A DNA stretch of 64,000 nucleotides from WJMD01 sp964596015 (lineage in GTDB: Bacteria > Joyebacterota > Joyebacteria > Joyebacterales > Joyebacteraceae), in contig CAZQSB010000007.1 in the NCBI GenBank assembly GCA_964596015.1, positions 29,711-93,710 of the forward strand. The letters run 5' to 3'. The position numbers and the translations under genes were made by a program. Of the stretch, positions 25,137 to 33,640 are shown in pieces (position 1 is the first letter of the stretch; each line of letters begins with the position of its first letter). The notes below the pieces were generated by a model that did no database searches, had not been told where the DNA came from, and worked only from the letters and a program-made list of their open reading frames with translations.

Positions 25137-26257
25137 GCGGCCTCCCCGAGCATCTCAAGGACCATGTCGGCGACGCGTGCGCTGGCCCCGGGAGTGCCGA
25201 GCCGCTCTCTGACGCCGATGAGCGCACGCGAGGTCGCGGCGAGCGTCTCATCGTCGGCGAAGTACGGCTCGACGGCGCGAGCGAGCGAGCGCGGCGTTAC
25301 GTCGTTCTGGATGAGCTCCGGAACGACCCTTCGCCCCGCGACGACGTTCACCAGTCCGATGTCGGGCACGCGGACCAGCAGGCGGGCGATGAGATACGAG
25401 AGCGCCGACGTCCTGTAGACGACCGCCATGGGCGCACCCAGGCACGCCGCCTCGAGGGTCGCCGTGCCGGAGGTGACGATGAGCCCGGTGGCCTCCCGCA
25501 TCATGCCGTAGACCCTCTCGGGCGGGACGATCTCGACGCCGGCCGCCTCCGCCGCCGACGTGTCGACGCCCGCCGCCCTCCCGAGACGGACCTCGAGGCC
25601 GGGAACGCGCCGCGAAAGGAGGCGGGCCGCCTCGAGCATCGGACCGAGGTGCCGGCGGACCTCCTCGCGTCGGCTCCCGGGCAGAAGGCCGAGAACGGGC
25701 CGCTCGGGGACCCGCTCGCGTATCCCGGGCGCCGCGGCGATCCCGGGCTCCTCCAGCAGAGGATGGCCGACGAACTCGACCGCGACGCCGCGCTCACGGT
25801 AGAACTCCACCTCGAACGGGAGGATGACCGCCATGCGGTCGACCCGCTCCCTGATGGCCGCGACGCGTCCCTCCCCCCAGGCCCAGACCTGAGGACTGAT
25901 GTAGTAGAGCACGCGGATGCCGCGCCGGCGGAGTCTCCGGGCGAGCATCAGGTTGAAACCCGGATAGTCGACGAGGACGGCGAGCCGAGTTCCCCGCGAG
26001 ACAGCGAGTTCCGTCAGGCGGTCCATCGCCAGCCGGAGACGGGGAACGTGCCGGAGCACTTCCACGAAGCCCGCGACGGCGAAGTCGTCGGCGTGATAGA
26101 CGAGCTCCATCCCCGCGGCCTTCATCCGGTCGCCGCCCACGCCGTACACGCGCGCCCCGCCGGAGCGCGACACGACCTCGGCGACCACCTTCGAGGCGTG
26201 GAGGTCCCCCGATGCCTCGCCGGCGACCATCAGAATGGACGATGTCTGGGATTCCAT
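25133..26257 (-). CDS. lpxB: Lipid-A-disaccharide synthase
   Basis: A 374-residue GT19 enzyme that joins UDP-2,3-diacylglucosamine and lipid X to the lipid A disaccharide. Blocks: ILMVAGEASGDLHASKVV, RVYGVGGDRMKAAGMEL, AVAGFVEVLRHVPRL, VLVDYPGFNLMLARRLRRRG, YYISPQVWAWGEGRV, VEFVGHPLLEE, LGLLPGSRREEVRRHL, VTSGTATLEAACLGAPMAVV and VPELIQNDVTP. I chose the ATG at 26257 because the family starts just before the ILMVAGE strand; an ATG at 26302 would run into the upstream gene. The ribosome site is weak. The gene for the LpxH or LpxI step that should supply lipid X is not recognisable in the window. Confidence 0.95.
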   Translation of the reverse strand: MESQTSSILMVAGEASGDLHASKVVAEVVSRSGGARVYGVGGDRMKAAGMELVYHADDFAVAGFVEVLRHVPRLRLAMDRLTELAVSRGTRLAVLVDYPGFNLMLARRLRRRGIRVLYYISPQVWAWGEGRVAAIRERVDRMAVILPFEVEFYRERGVAVEFVGHPLLEEPGIAAAPGIRERVPERPVLGLLPGSRREEVRRHLGPMLEAARLLSRRVPGLEVRLGRAAGVDTSAAEAAGVEIVPPERVYGMMREATGLIVTSGTATLEAACLGAPMAVVYRTSALSYLIARLLVRVPDIGLVNVVAGRRVVPELIQNDVTPRSLARAVEPYFADDETLAATSRALIGVRERLGTPGASARVADMVLEMLGEAA

Positions 26258-26288
26258 GGCGGTCACATGCGGCCGAGTACGGGCGCCG

Positions 26289-27278
26289 TCAGGAACAGGC
26301 ACCCGGACCGAGCGCCGTCTTGATCTGCGTCAGGATCTCCATCGCGACCTGGAGCGCTCTCAGACCGTCCTCGCCGCTCACGTCGGGCCGGCCGCCGGAC
26401 CGCACCGCGCGGAGGAACGACTCGAGCTCCACCCTCAGGGGCTCAGCGTCCTCCAGCGCGAGGTCCTCGTGCTCGACGATGTCCTCGAGCCCTCCCTCGA
26501 TCTCCCCCGACGCGATGCGCCGGAGCGTCTCGACCGGCACATCGCGCCGGCGGAAGATCTGGGCGCGCGGCGTGAGCGTGTCGACGGTCACATAGGCGTC
26601 GGGCTGGAAGAAGCGGACCTTCCTCACCTTCTCCCTCGACACCCGGCTCGCGGTCACATTGGCCACGCAGCCGTTCTCGAAGGAGAGGCGCGCGTTCGCG
26701 ATGTCGATGGAAGGCGAGAGGACCGGAATGCCGACGGCATCGATCCTCTTGACCGGCGAGCGGACGGTGGAGAGGATGAGGTCGATGTCGTGGATCATCA
26801 GATCGAGGATGACGGCAACGTCGGTGCCGCGCGGCACGAACACGCCGAGCCTGTGGACCTCGATGAACCGCGGGTCCGTGAGGACCGCGAGCGCCGCCCT
26901 GACGGCGGGGTTCATCCGCTCGATGTGCCCGACGGCGAGAACCACGTCCGCGCCGCGCGCCATCTCAACGAGCTCTCTCGCCTCGTCGACGGTCGCGGCT
27001 ATCGGCTTCTCGACGAGGATGTGAACGCCGCGCTCGATGGCCCGGCCGGCCACCTCGCGGTGAGCGCTCGTGGGCACGGCGATGCTGACGGCCTCCACCG
27101 CGCCCAGGAGCTCGTCGGGGCTGTCGAAGACCCGGCACCCAGTCGCCTCGGCCACCCGGCCCGCGGCCTCCTCATCGACATCGTGGACGCCCACGAGTTC
27201 GCAGTCCTCGATCTCCGAGTAGACCCTCGCGTGCAGACGTCCGAGGTGCCCGACGCCGATGACGCCCGTCGCTGTCAA
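26289..27278 (-). CDS. Gfo/Idh/MocA oxidoreductase in the lipid A cluster (GnnA-like)
   Basis: A 329-residue NAD(P)-dependent sugar oxidoreductase. The Rossmann loop is GVIGVGHLGRLHARVY, followed by AVSIAVPTSAHREVAGRAIE, HILVEKPIAATVDEARELV and the catalytic-region DLMIHDIDLILSTV. It lies between lpxA and lpxB, where some bacteria encode GnnA, the UDP-GlcNAc 3-dehydrogenase that together with the aminotransferase GnnB makes 3-amino sugars for lipid A. No gnnB-type gene is present in the window, so the step after oxidation is open. Translation starts at a TTG (27278) after a strong GAGGGAGG site; the same bases mimic a -35 box by chance. Confidence 0.8.
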   Translation of the reverse strand: MTATGVIGVGHLGRLHARVYSEIEDCELVGVHDVDEEAAGRVAEATGCRVFDSPDELLGAVEAVSIAVPTSAHREVAGRAIERGVHILVEKPIAATVDEARELVEMARGADVVLAVGHIERMNPAVRAALAVLTDPRFIEVHRLGVFVPRGTDVAVILDLMIHDIDLILSTVRSPVKRIDAVGIPVLSPSIDIANARLSFENGCVANVTASRVSREKVRKVRFFQPDAYVTVDTLTPRAQIFRRRDVPVETLRRIASGEIEGGLEDIVEHEDLALEDAEPLRVELESFLRAVRSGGRPDVSGEDGLRALQVAMEILTQIKTALGPGACS

Positions 27279-27365
27279 CCTTCCCTCCCTCGTGAAAGGC
27301 CGGCGCCGGCCCGTGGGAACGCCGAACCGTTCCCGCTCCCGTCGACCGCGTCGGCCTGATGCGCG

Positions 27366-28139
27366 CTACTTGATGATTCCCCGCGACGACGTCTCGATGA
27401 AGTCGACGAGGAGCGAGACCTCATCCGACATGTCGAGTTCCTTCCGGATCCGCTCCACCGCCTGGGTCGTATTGAGATCGGAGAGGTACAGCAGCCGATA
27501 CGCCTTCCTGAGGGTGTTCAGCGTCTCCTCCGAGAAGCCGCGCCGCTGGAGGCCGACCGTGTTGACCTCGATGGGCCTCGTGGGTATGCCGCCGATCTTG
27601 AAGTACGGAGGCACGTCCTTCGAAACCCGGCAGGCTCCGCCCACGTAGGCGTGCTGCCCGATGCGGATGAACTGCTGGACCGCGGTCATACCGCCGATGG
27701 TCGCCCAGTCGCCGATCTCGACATGGCCGGCGATGTTGACCGCGTTCACGATGACAACGTGATCTCCGATGACGCAGTTATGCGCGACGTGAGCGTACGC
27801 CATGATGAGGCCGTCGCTCCCGATGACGGTCGCGTCGCCCTCGCCGGTCGCGCGGTTCAGCGTCGCGAACTCGCGCACGGTCGTCCGGTCGCCGATCCTG
27901 AGGTAGGTCTCCTCGTCCGTGAACTTGAGGTCCTGCGGGTCGGTCCCGATGACCGCGCCGTGGAAGATCTTGCACTCGTCGCCGATCTCCGTGTTCCTGT
28001 CGATGAAGGCCATCGAGCCTATCGTGGTCCCCTTCCCGATCCGGACGTTGGGCCCGATCACGGCGAACGGCTCGACGACGACGTCGGCGGCGAGCGATGC
28101 GTCCTCGTGCACGACCGCTCTGGGATCGATGTGCGGCAA
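27366..28139 (-). CDS. lpxA: UDP-N-acetylglucosamine acyltransferase
   Basis: A 257-residue hexapeptide-repeat acyltransferase, first enzyme of lipid A synthesis, acylating the 3 position of UDP-GlcNAc (or its 3-amino analogue). The left-handed helix repeats run over about residues 1-190; the catalytic histidine is about H120 in AYAHVAHNCVIGD, and GTDPQDLKF, RIGDRTTVREFATLNRAT and FIRIGQHAYVGGACRVSKDV are family blocks, with a C-terminal helical domain RRGFSEETLNTLRKAYRLLY. Translation starts at TTG (28139), supported by the GGGAGG site directly upstream and the fit of the N-terminus to the family. Confidence 0.96.
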   Translation of the reverse strand: MPHIDPRAVVHEDASLAADVVVEPFAVIGPNVRIGKGTTIGSMAFIDRNTEIGDECKIFHGAVIGTDPQDLKFTDEETYLRIGDRTTVREFATLNRATGEGDATVIGSDGLIMAYAHVAHNCVIGDHVVIVNAVNIAGHVEIGDWATIGGMTAVQQFIRIGQHAYVGGACRVSKDVPPYFKIGGIPTRPIEVNTVGLQRRGFSEETLNTLRKAYRLLYLSDLNTTQAVERIRKELDMSDEVSLLVDFIETSSRGIIK

Positions 28140-28154
28140 AGGCTCCCTCCCGAT

Positions 28155-29462
28155 CTATCGGTCGACGACCTGCGACCAGAGGTCGCCGTCGGCGACGAGC
28201 TCGCCCCTGACGTAAGCGGAACCGCGCATCTTGCACGTACCCCCGCGCAGTCGCAGGAGCTCCAGCTCGAACCGGACCGAATCGCCCGGCCGCACCGGCT
28301 TCCTGAAGCGGGCGTTGTCGATGCCCATGAAATACACCAGCTTCTTCTCGCGCTCGTCGACCCGCGAGAGAAGCAGAAAGCCCCCGACCTGGGCCATCGC
28401 CTCGATGAGAAGGACGGCCGGGACGATGGGGTGTCCGGGGAAGTGCCCGACGAAGAACCACTCGTTCATCGTGAAGTTCTTGATCCCGACGACGCGGTGA
28501 CTGTCGAGCTCGAGGATCCTGTCGACCAGAAGGAAGGGATACCGGTGAGGCATGATCTCCTCAATGGACTCGATGTCCCATCCGGTCGTCGCGCCGTACC
28601 GGACCTTGCCCTGCCTGATGGCATCCCTGATCGCCTCGACGAAGCGAACGTTCGTGGCGTGGCCCGACTTCCTCGCGTGGACGCTCGCCCTCAGGGGGCG
28701 CCCCAGAAGAGCCAGGTCGCCGAGAAGGTCGAGGACCTTGTGCCGCGCGAACTCATCCGGAAAGCGAAGCTCGCCTTCGTTGACGATGCCGCTCTCGCCG
28801 ACGAGAATGGCGTTCTCGAGGCTGCCGCCCCTGATGAGCCCCTGCTCCTTGAGCCCGGCGACGTCCGTCTCGAGCGCGAACGTCCTGGCCGGAGCGATCT
28901 CCGACACGAAGACATCCTCGGTCACATCGAAGCTGACGTACTGCGTGCCGATGGTCGGATTGTCGTAATCGATGAGGAAGCTCAGTCTGAGACCGTCGTA
29001 CGGCGCGGCGGAGAGCGCCACGTCCCCGCTCTCGAATGACACTGGCTCGAGGATCTCGAGGTACTGAAGCGGGGCCTCCTGCTCGGTGATCCCGGCCTTC
29101 GTCAGGATGTCGACGAACGGCTTGCAGCTCCCGTCGACGGGCTCGGCGGGCTCCGCCGAGTCGATCTCGACGACGGCATTGTCGACGCCCAGGCCCATGA
29201 GCGCGGCGAGCACATGCTCGACGGTGTAGATGTTGACGCCGTTCTTCGAGAGTGTCGTGCGCCTCGGCGTGTCCTTGCTTCTCACGACATGCGCCAGTGA
29301 GGCCGGGATCGAGGGAGCGCCCTCCACGTCCGTCCGCACGAAAGACACGCCGGAGTCGGCGGGGGCGGGTCGGAAGGTGACGTTCGCCTCTCTCCCCGTG
29401 TGGATGCCGATCCCTCTGTACGAACAGGACTCCGCTATGGTCCGCTGGCGGGTTCTCCTCAT
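28155..29462 (-). CDS. lpxC/fabZ: Fused LpxC deacetylase / FabZ dehydratase
   Basis: A 435-residue bifunctional protein. Residues about 1-280 are LpxC, the zinc deacetylase that commits UDP-3-acyl-GlcNAc to lipid A: TIAESCSYRGIGIHTG, YTVEHVLAALMGLGVDNAVV, RHKVLDLLGDLALLG and KSGHATNVRF carry zinc and catalytic residues. Residues about 290-435 are FabZ, the (3R)-hydroxyacyl-ACP dehydratase: IMPHRYPFLLVDRILEL, FVGHFPGHPIVPAVLLIEAM and VYFMGIDNARFRKPV. Both active sites look intact. The two enzymes compete for hydroxyacyl-ACP, so fusion may balance lipid A and fatty acid synthesis. The same fusion is known in Bacteroidota. Start overlaps the lpxD stop (ATGA). Confidence 0.95.
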   Translation of the reverse strand: MRRTRQRTIAESCSYRGIGIHTGREANVTFRPAPADSGVSFVRTDVEGAPSIPASLAHVVRSKDTPRRTTLSKNGVNIYTVEHVLAALMGLGVDNAVVEIDSAEPAEPVDGSCKPFVDILTKAGITEQEAPLQYLEILEPVSFESGDVALSAAPYDGLRLSFLIDYDNPTIGTQYVSFDVTEDVFVSEIAPARTFALETDVAGLKEQGLIRGGSLENAILVGESGIVNEGELRFPDEFARHKVLDLLGDLALLGRPLRASVHARKSGHATNVRFVEAIRDAIRQGKVRYGATTGWDIESIEEIMPHRYPFLLVDRILELDSHRVVGIKNFTMNEWFFVGHFPGHPIVPAVLLIEAMAQVGGFLLLSRVDEREKKLVYFMGIDNARFRKPVRPGDSVRFELELLRLRGGTCKMRGSAYVRGELVADGDLWSQVVDR

Positions 29463-30505
29463 CGATCCTCCCTCTTCTCGAGCGACTCGACGCGCCGCCC
29501 GAGATCGCCCACCTCCCGGATGAGTTCGGGAAGGCGGGCGATGCACGCCAGAAGGCGCTTCGCCTGCGAGTGTTTCCTCGCGGGATAGCCGGAAACCCGC
29601 TCGCCCGCGGGCACGTCGCGCGTGACGCCGGCCTGGGCGCCGATCATCGCGCCGTCGCCGATGGTGATGTGCCCGGCCAGGCCGGCCTGGCCTCCGACCA
29701 CGACGCCGCGACCGAGTCGTGTGCTTCCGGATATCCCGACCTGCGCGACCACGATCGAGCCCTCGCCGATGACGACGTTGTGACCTATCTGCACGAGGTT
29801 GTCTATCTTCGTGCCGCGGGAGATGAGGGTCGTTCCGGTCGTCGCCCGGTCGATGCACACGTTGGCACCGATCTCCACGTCGTCTTCCACGACGACGTTG
29901 CCGATCTGGGGCACCTTCCTGTGCTCGCCGTCCTCGCTCGCGAACCCGAAACCGTCGCTCCCGATGACCGTGCCGGCGTGCACGATGACGCGGCTCCCGA
30001 GCACGCTCGCGGCCTTCACGGTGACCTTCGGGTAAAGAATGGTGTCGGCGCCTATCTCGACCCCGGGACCCACGTAGACGCCCGGGTGGATGACGACCCC
30101 GGCCCCTATCTGAGAGCGCTCCATGATGATGGAGCCCGCGCCGACGGCGACGTCCGGACCGAGCACCGCCGAGGGCGACACGACGGCCGTCTCGTGTACA
30201 CCGCGCTCGACCACGGCGCCGGGGCCGGCGAAGAGTTCCATCGCCCTGGCGAAGGCGCCGTAGGGATTGCGGACGACGAGGAGCGGCTTACCCGACCTCT
30301 CGCCCGCCTCCCGGTCGTCGGGAGAGACGACCACCGCCGACGCTGCCGTCGTCTCGAGATGGCGTTCGTACTTCGGATTGGCCAGGAACGTCAGCTGCCC
30401 CGCGCGCGCCTCCCGGATCCCGGCGACGCCGTCGATCTCGACCGACGGATCGCCCGACACCGTGCCGCCGATCATCTCGGCGAGCTCGGCGAGCGTCTTC
30501 TTCAT
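29459..30505 (-). CDS. lpxD: UDP-3-O-acylglucosamine N-acyltransferase
   Basis: A 348-residue hexapeptide acyltransferase that adds the 2-N acyl chain in lipid A synthesis. An N-terminal uridine-binding domain (LAELAEMIGGTVSGDPSVEI, FLANPKYERHLETT) precedes about ten hexapeptide turns; the catalytic His lies in VQIGHNVVIGEGSIVVAQVG, and VIGSDGFGFASEDGEHRKVP and CIDRATTGTTLI are family blocks. The C-terminus is a helix. I chose the ATG at 30505 because GGAGG lies 6-7 bases upstream; the ATG at 30523 has no ribosome site. Confidence 0.95.
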   Translation of the reverse strand: MKKTLAELAEMIGGTVSGDPSVEIDGVAGIREARAGQLTFLANPKYERHLETTAASAVVVSPDDREAGERSGKPLLVVRNPYGAFARAMELFAGPGAVVERGVHETAVVSPSAVLGPDVAVGAGSIIMERSQIGAGVVIHPGVYVGPGVEIGADTILYPKVTVKAASVLGSRVIVHAGTVIGSDGFGFASEDGEHRKVPQIGNVVVEDDVEIGANVCIDRATTGTTLISRGTKIDNLVQIGHNVVIGEGSIVVAQVGISGSTRLGRGVVVGGQAGLAGHITIGDGAMIGAQAGVTRDVPAGERVSGYPARKHSQAKRLLACIARLPELIREVGDLGRRVESLEKREDR

Positions 30506-30533
30506 GCGTGCCTCCGGGGTCATGGAGGAAGAG

Positions 30534-31070
30534 CTACTCGGAAGCCGGCTCCGTGTTCAGGGCGTCGATCACCTGCTGGGTCAGGTCGGTGGCCGGGTCG
30601 GCGTAGACGATGCCCATCTGCGCCGCGTCGAAGATCATCTGGTAGTCGCCCTCGGAGCCGATGTCCTGGAGGATCCCGTTGATCGTGTCGAAGACCGGCT
30701 GCCAGAGCTCGGCCTCACGCTGCGCGGCGAGCCCCCCGACACCCCACACCTCGTTGACGAACTGCTCGAACTCGAGCCGCTTCTGTTGAATGGCCAGTTC
30801 CCGCTCGCGGAGCGCCTCTTCGGACAGGATCAGCCTCTGAGCCTCGATCTCGCCGATCATCTCCTCGATCTGGCGCTCCATCTCTCGGGCCTGGTTCTGC
30901 CAGTCCGAGAGCGAGGTCTGGAGCTGGTTCTCGATGTCGCGGGCGCCCTCGTACTCGTAGCGGACCCGATCCGAGTTGATGTACGCCACGCCGTCCGCGG
31001 CCCCCGCCACGCCTGAGAGGAGCACGAGGCAGCCGAGCGCCGCTGCGAGCGTTCCAATGTGCAGTCTCAC
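30534..31070 (-). CDS. skp: OmpH/Skp-family periplasmic chaperone
   Basis: A 178-residue exported chaperone of outer-membrane proteins. The signal peptide is RLHIGTLAAALGCLVLLSGV ending near AGAADG. The mature part begins VAYINSDRVRYEYEGARDIE, then a long charged coiled coil (about residues 45-125, with EMERQIEEMIGEIEAQRLIL and LRERELAIQQKRLEFEQFV) and a C-terminal strand MIFDAAQMGIVYADPATDLT, the usual Skp layout. It sits between bamA and lpxD, the common arrangement. Translation starts at GTG (31070) after GGAGGA. Confidence 0.92.
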   Translation of the reverse strand: MRLHIGTLAAALGCLVLLSGVAGAADGVAYINSDRVRYEYEGARDIENQLQTSLSDWQNQAREMERQIEEMIGEIEAQRLILSEEALRERELAIQQKRLEFEQFVNEVWGVGGLAAQREAELWQPVFDTINGILQDIGSEGDYQMIFDAAQMGIVYADPATDLTQQVIDALNTEPASE

Positions 31071-31119
31071 GAAGTCCTCCTGTCAGAAGAAGCGCCCCGG
31101 GTGACCGGGGCGCCCTGAG

Positions 31120-33519
31120 CTAGAAGTCCAGTCCGAACTGGTAGTGAACGATCCACTCGCCGCCCTCGTCCTCGTCGAGCCCGTACCCCATGTCGACGCC
31201 GAGCACACCGAGGATCGGCACCTCGACGCGGACGCCGGCGCCGAGCCCCCAGTAGAGGTCGGTCGGATGGCTCGCCAGCTCGTCGTTCTCGTCCACGAGG
31301 CTCTCCCACGTGTTCCCGGCGTCCACGAAGACGACGCCGTAGACGGGAAGCTGCTCGGTCTCGTCAGTGATCGGCACGCGGAGCTCGGCGGAGCCCACAA
31401 GCATCGTGCGTCCGCCGTAGAGCTCGCTGCCCTGTGGCAGGATCGAGCGGTTGTCGTACCCGCGGATGCCGTTCACGCCCACGCCGCCCAGTTCGAAGCG
31501 CGTGTCGTCCGGTACCGTCGACGGGTCGCCGTACCCCGTCACGAGGCCCGCCCGTCCTCTCAGCATGAGCGTCGTCCGCCAGAAAGACGGAATGTACTTG
31601 CGCGCCTCGAGAACGTAGCGCTGGAACTTCACGTCGCCGCCCAGCGCCCCGCCGAAGATGTCGGCCGACAACCTCGAGTAACTTCCCGTTCGCGGCTGGA
31701 ACCTCCGGTCGGTCGTCCGCCTCGAGAGCGTCGTCGTGATGCCGCTCCGCCACTCCCAGTCGGGCGCGTTCCGGTAGTACGTCTCGGTGGTGCCCAGCGT
31801 GTCGTCCTCGACGTCGACATACTCCGAGAGCTTGTACTGCTCGAGCGTGTACTTCGTATAGATCATGGTGTAGCGCGAGCCGAAGAGCGGCCAACCGAGC
31901 CTGACATCGCCGCCCCTGCGTTCGCGCTCGACGGTGTAGAAGCGCGAGCAGTACTCGCCGCAGTTCACGATGTCCGCCGAGTCGGGATGGTCCGAGAAGA
32001 CGTCCTCGTAGAAGTCGTCACCGAGCGAGCCGTAGATGTACTTGTCGTCGGTGTCGTAGAGGTCGAAGCCGACCGAGAGCCTGCGGCCGAGGAACCACGG
32101 CTCGGTGAAGCCGAGGACGACCTCGGTGTTCCGCTTGCCGAACTCCCACTTGAGGTCGAGGTACTGCCCGTTCCCGAACAGGTTCCCCTCGTTGAGTTCG
32201 ATGAAGCCGGTGATGCCGCGCTCGCTCGTGTGCGCGATTCCGACGCCCGCGCGGCCGGTCTGCCGCTCCTCGACCGTGAAGACGAGGTCGATGTCGTCCT
32301 CGGTGTCCCCCTCCATGAACTCGACGGCCGGTCCGTTGAAGAACCCGAGATTCGCGACGCGACGCTGGCTGGCGATGATCTCCGACGTCTGGTACAGGTC
32401 GCCCGGCCGGATGGTCAGCTCGCGGCGGATGACCTTCTCCTTGGTCCGTTCGTTGCCCTGGATGTGGATCTGACCCACCCGGGCGGGATCGTCCTCGGTG
32501 ACGTGGAAGACAATGGTGACGCGGTCGTCGGCCTCGATGTCCTCCTCGCTGTAGATCCGGGCGCGGATGTAGCCCCGCTCTCCGTACCACGAGTACGCGT
32601 CGCCGATGGTGGCTTGCGCGTCCTCGGGGCGGTAGCGCTCTCCAGCGTCGACCTTGGTCAGGTCGTGAAGGGCGTCGAGCGCGAACTCGGAGGCGCCGAC
32701 CCATTCGACGCCCGCGACCTCGTAGAGCTTGCCCTCTTCGACCGTGATGGTGATGACGACGCGCTCGCCCTCCTCCTCGAACTCGAGATCGTAGCCCGTC
32801 GCCCGGGCGTTGATGTATCCCTCGGCCCTGTATCTCTCCGCGATCCGGACCAGGTCCTCCTCGAGCACCTCACGGTCCAGGAAGGCGTCGGTCCGCCACC
32901 AGCGGTCCTCCTTCGTCTCCATCACCTTCTCGAGATCGGCGCCCTCGAGCGCCTCGTTGCCCGCGAACTCGATGCGGCGGACGACGACCCGGGTTCCCTC
33001 GTCGACGTGCACCGTCAAGCGGACCGCGTCCTCGGCGGTCTGTTCCTCCTCGATCCGCACGGTCCCCTGGGCGAATCCCTTCTCCCGCAGGAGGGCCAGG
33101 AGTCTGACGCGCGAGTCCTCGACAGCCGCGCGGTTCCAGGGCTCGTTCTCGGTGATGGTCATGGCCTCGAGGATCTCGTCCTCGGAGAGCTCGTCCTCGC
33201 CCTCGACCTCGATGCCCGCGACCCGGGGACGCTCGACGACCGAGATGACAAGCCGGAAGCCCTCGCCGACGGGCTCCGCGTAGACGTCGACGTCCGCGAA
33301 CTGCTCCGTCTCGTAAAGCCTCCTGATGCCCTCGCGGAGCGCCTCGGGACGAAGTTCCTCGCCCTGGCGCACCCCGAAGGTCAGAAGAACGCGGTCACGG
33401 CTGACCCGCGAGATCCCCTCGACGTCGACGCCCACGATGGTCTGGGCGAGCGAGGTCGCCGCCGACGTCGTCAGAACCGCGAGCATAAGAACAGGAACAA
33501 TGAAAGAGCGTATTCGCAT
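31120..33519 (-). CDS. bamA: Outer membrane protein assembly factor BamA
   Basis: A 799-residue Omp85 protein that inserts beta-barrel proteins into the outer membrane. After a signal peptide (RSFIVPVLMLAVLTTSAATSLA) come five predicted POTRA domains, about residues 25-405, and a C-terminal barrel, about 420-799. The barrel shows FTEPWFLGRRLSVGFDLY, the VRGF-like loop as NGIRGYDNRSILP, and PVYGVVFVDAGNTWE, and ends in YQFGLDF with a terminal Phe. A soluble-loop segment contains two cysteines (NCGEYCSRF). The ATG at 33519 is favoured over 33549 because it directly precedes the signal peptide, has GGGGG upstream, and 33549 coincides with the predicted transcript start. Confidence 0.96.
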   Translation of the reverse strand: MRIRSFIVPVLMLAVLTTSAATSLAQTIVGVDVEGISRVSRDRVLLTFGVRQGEELRPEALREGIRRLYETEQFADVDVYAEPVGEGFRLVISVVERPRVAGIEVEGEDELSEDEILEAMTITENEPWNRAAVEDSRVRLLALLREKGFAQGTVRIEEEQTAEDAVRLTVHVDEGTRVVVRRIEFAGNEALEGADLEKVMETKEDRWWRTDAFLDREVLEEDLVRIAERYRAEGYINARATGYDLEFEEEGERVVITITVEEGKLYEVAGVEWVGASEFALDALHDLTKVDAGERYRPEDAQATIGDAYSWYGERGYIRARIYSEEDIEADDRVTIVFHVTEDDPARVGQIHIQGNERTKEKVIRRELTIRPGDLYQTSEIIASQRRVANLGFFNGPAVEFMEGDTEDDIDLVFTVEERQTGRAGVGIAHTSERGITGFIELNEGNLFGNGQYLDLKWEFGKRNTEVVLGFTEPWFLGRRLSVGFDLYDTDDKYIYGSLGDDFYEDVFSDHPDSADIVNCGEYCSRFYTVERERRGGDVRLGWPLFGSRYTMIYTKYTLEQYKLSEYVDVEDDTLGTTETYYRNAPDWEWRSGITTTLSRRTTDRRFQPRTGSYSRLSADIFGGALGGDVKFQRYVLEARKYIPSFWRTTLMLRGRAGLVTGYGDPSTVPDDTRFELGGVGVNGIRGYDNRSILPQGSELYGGRTMLVGSAELRVPITDETEQLPVYGVVFVDAGNTWESLVDENDELASHPTDLYWGLGAGVRVEVPILGVLGVDMGYGLDEDEGGEWIVHYQFGLDF

Positions 33520-33555
33520 ACAGATACCCCCATGCGACCGGCAGGTCATCCGGGA

Positions 33556-33584
33556 ATGCTAGCACAGCGTTCCGAACGTGTAAA
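33556..33584 (-). promoter_or_regulatory. Promoter of the bamA-lpx-nad operon
   Basis: On the minus strand TTTACA (33584-33579) and TAGCAT (33561-33556) are 17 bases apart, with TG one base before the -10 (extended -10). The predicted start near 33549 leaves a leader of about 30 bases before the bamA ATG. It lies in the 121-base gap after tamB and could drive 14 genes down to 16800, as no later gap shows an equally good promoter. Confidence 0.72.
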
Positions 33585-33640
33585 CCCCGAGTTGGAACGC
33601 GCAAGTTGATATGTGGTAAGGGCTTCGGGCCACCCGCGGG

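Noticed and set aside
27259..27278. TTGACA at the start of the oxidoreductase gene as a -35 box
   Set aside because: It is the TTG ACA start of the coding sequence after a strong ribosome site, and no -10 follows at the right distance.
31144..33609. An 821-codon open frame on the plus strand opposite bamA
   Set aside because: It mirrors a clear Omp85 gene; long antisense frames are expected in GC-rich DNA, and the translation is Arg/Asp/Val-rich without any domain.
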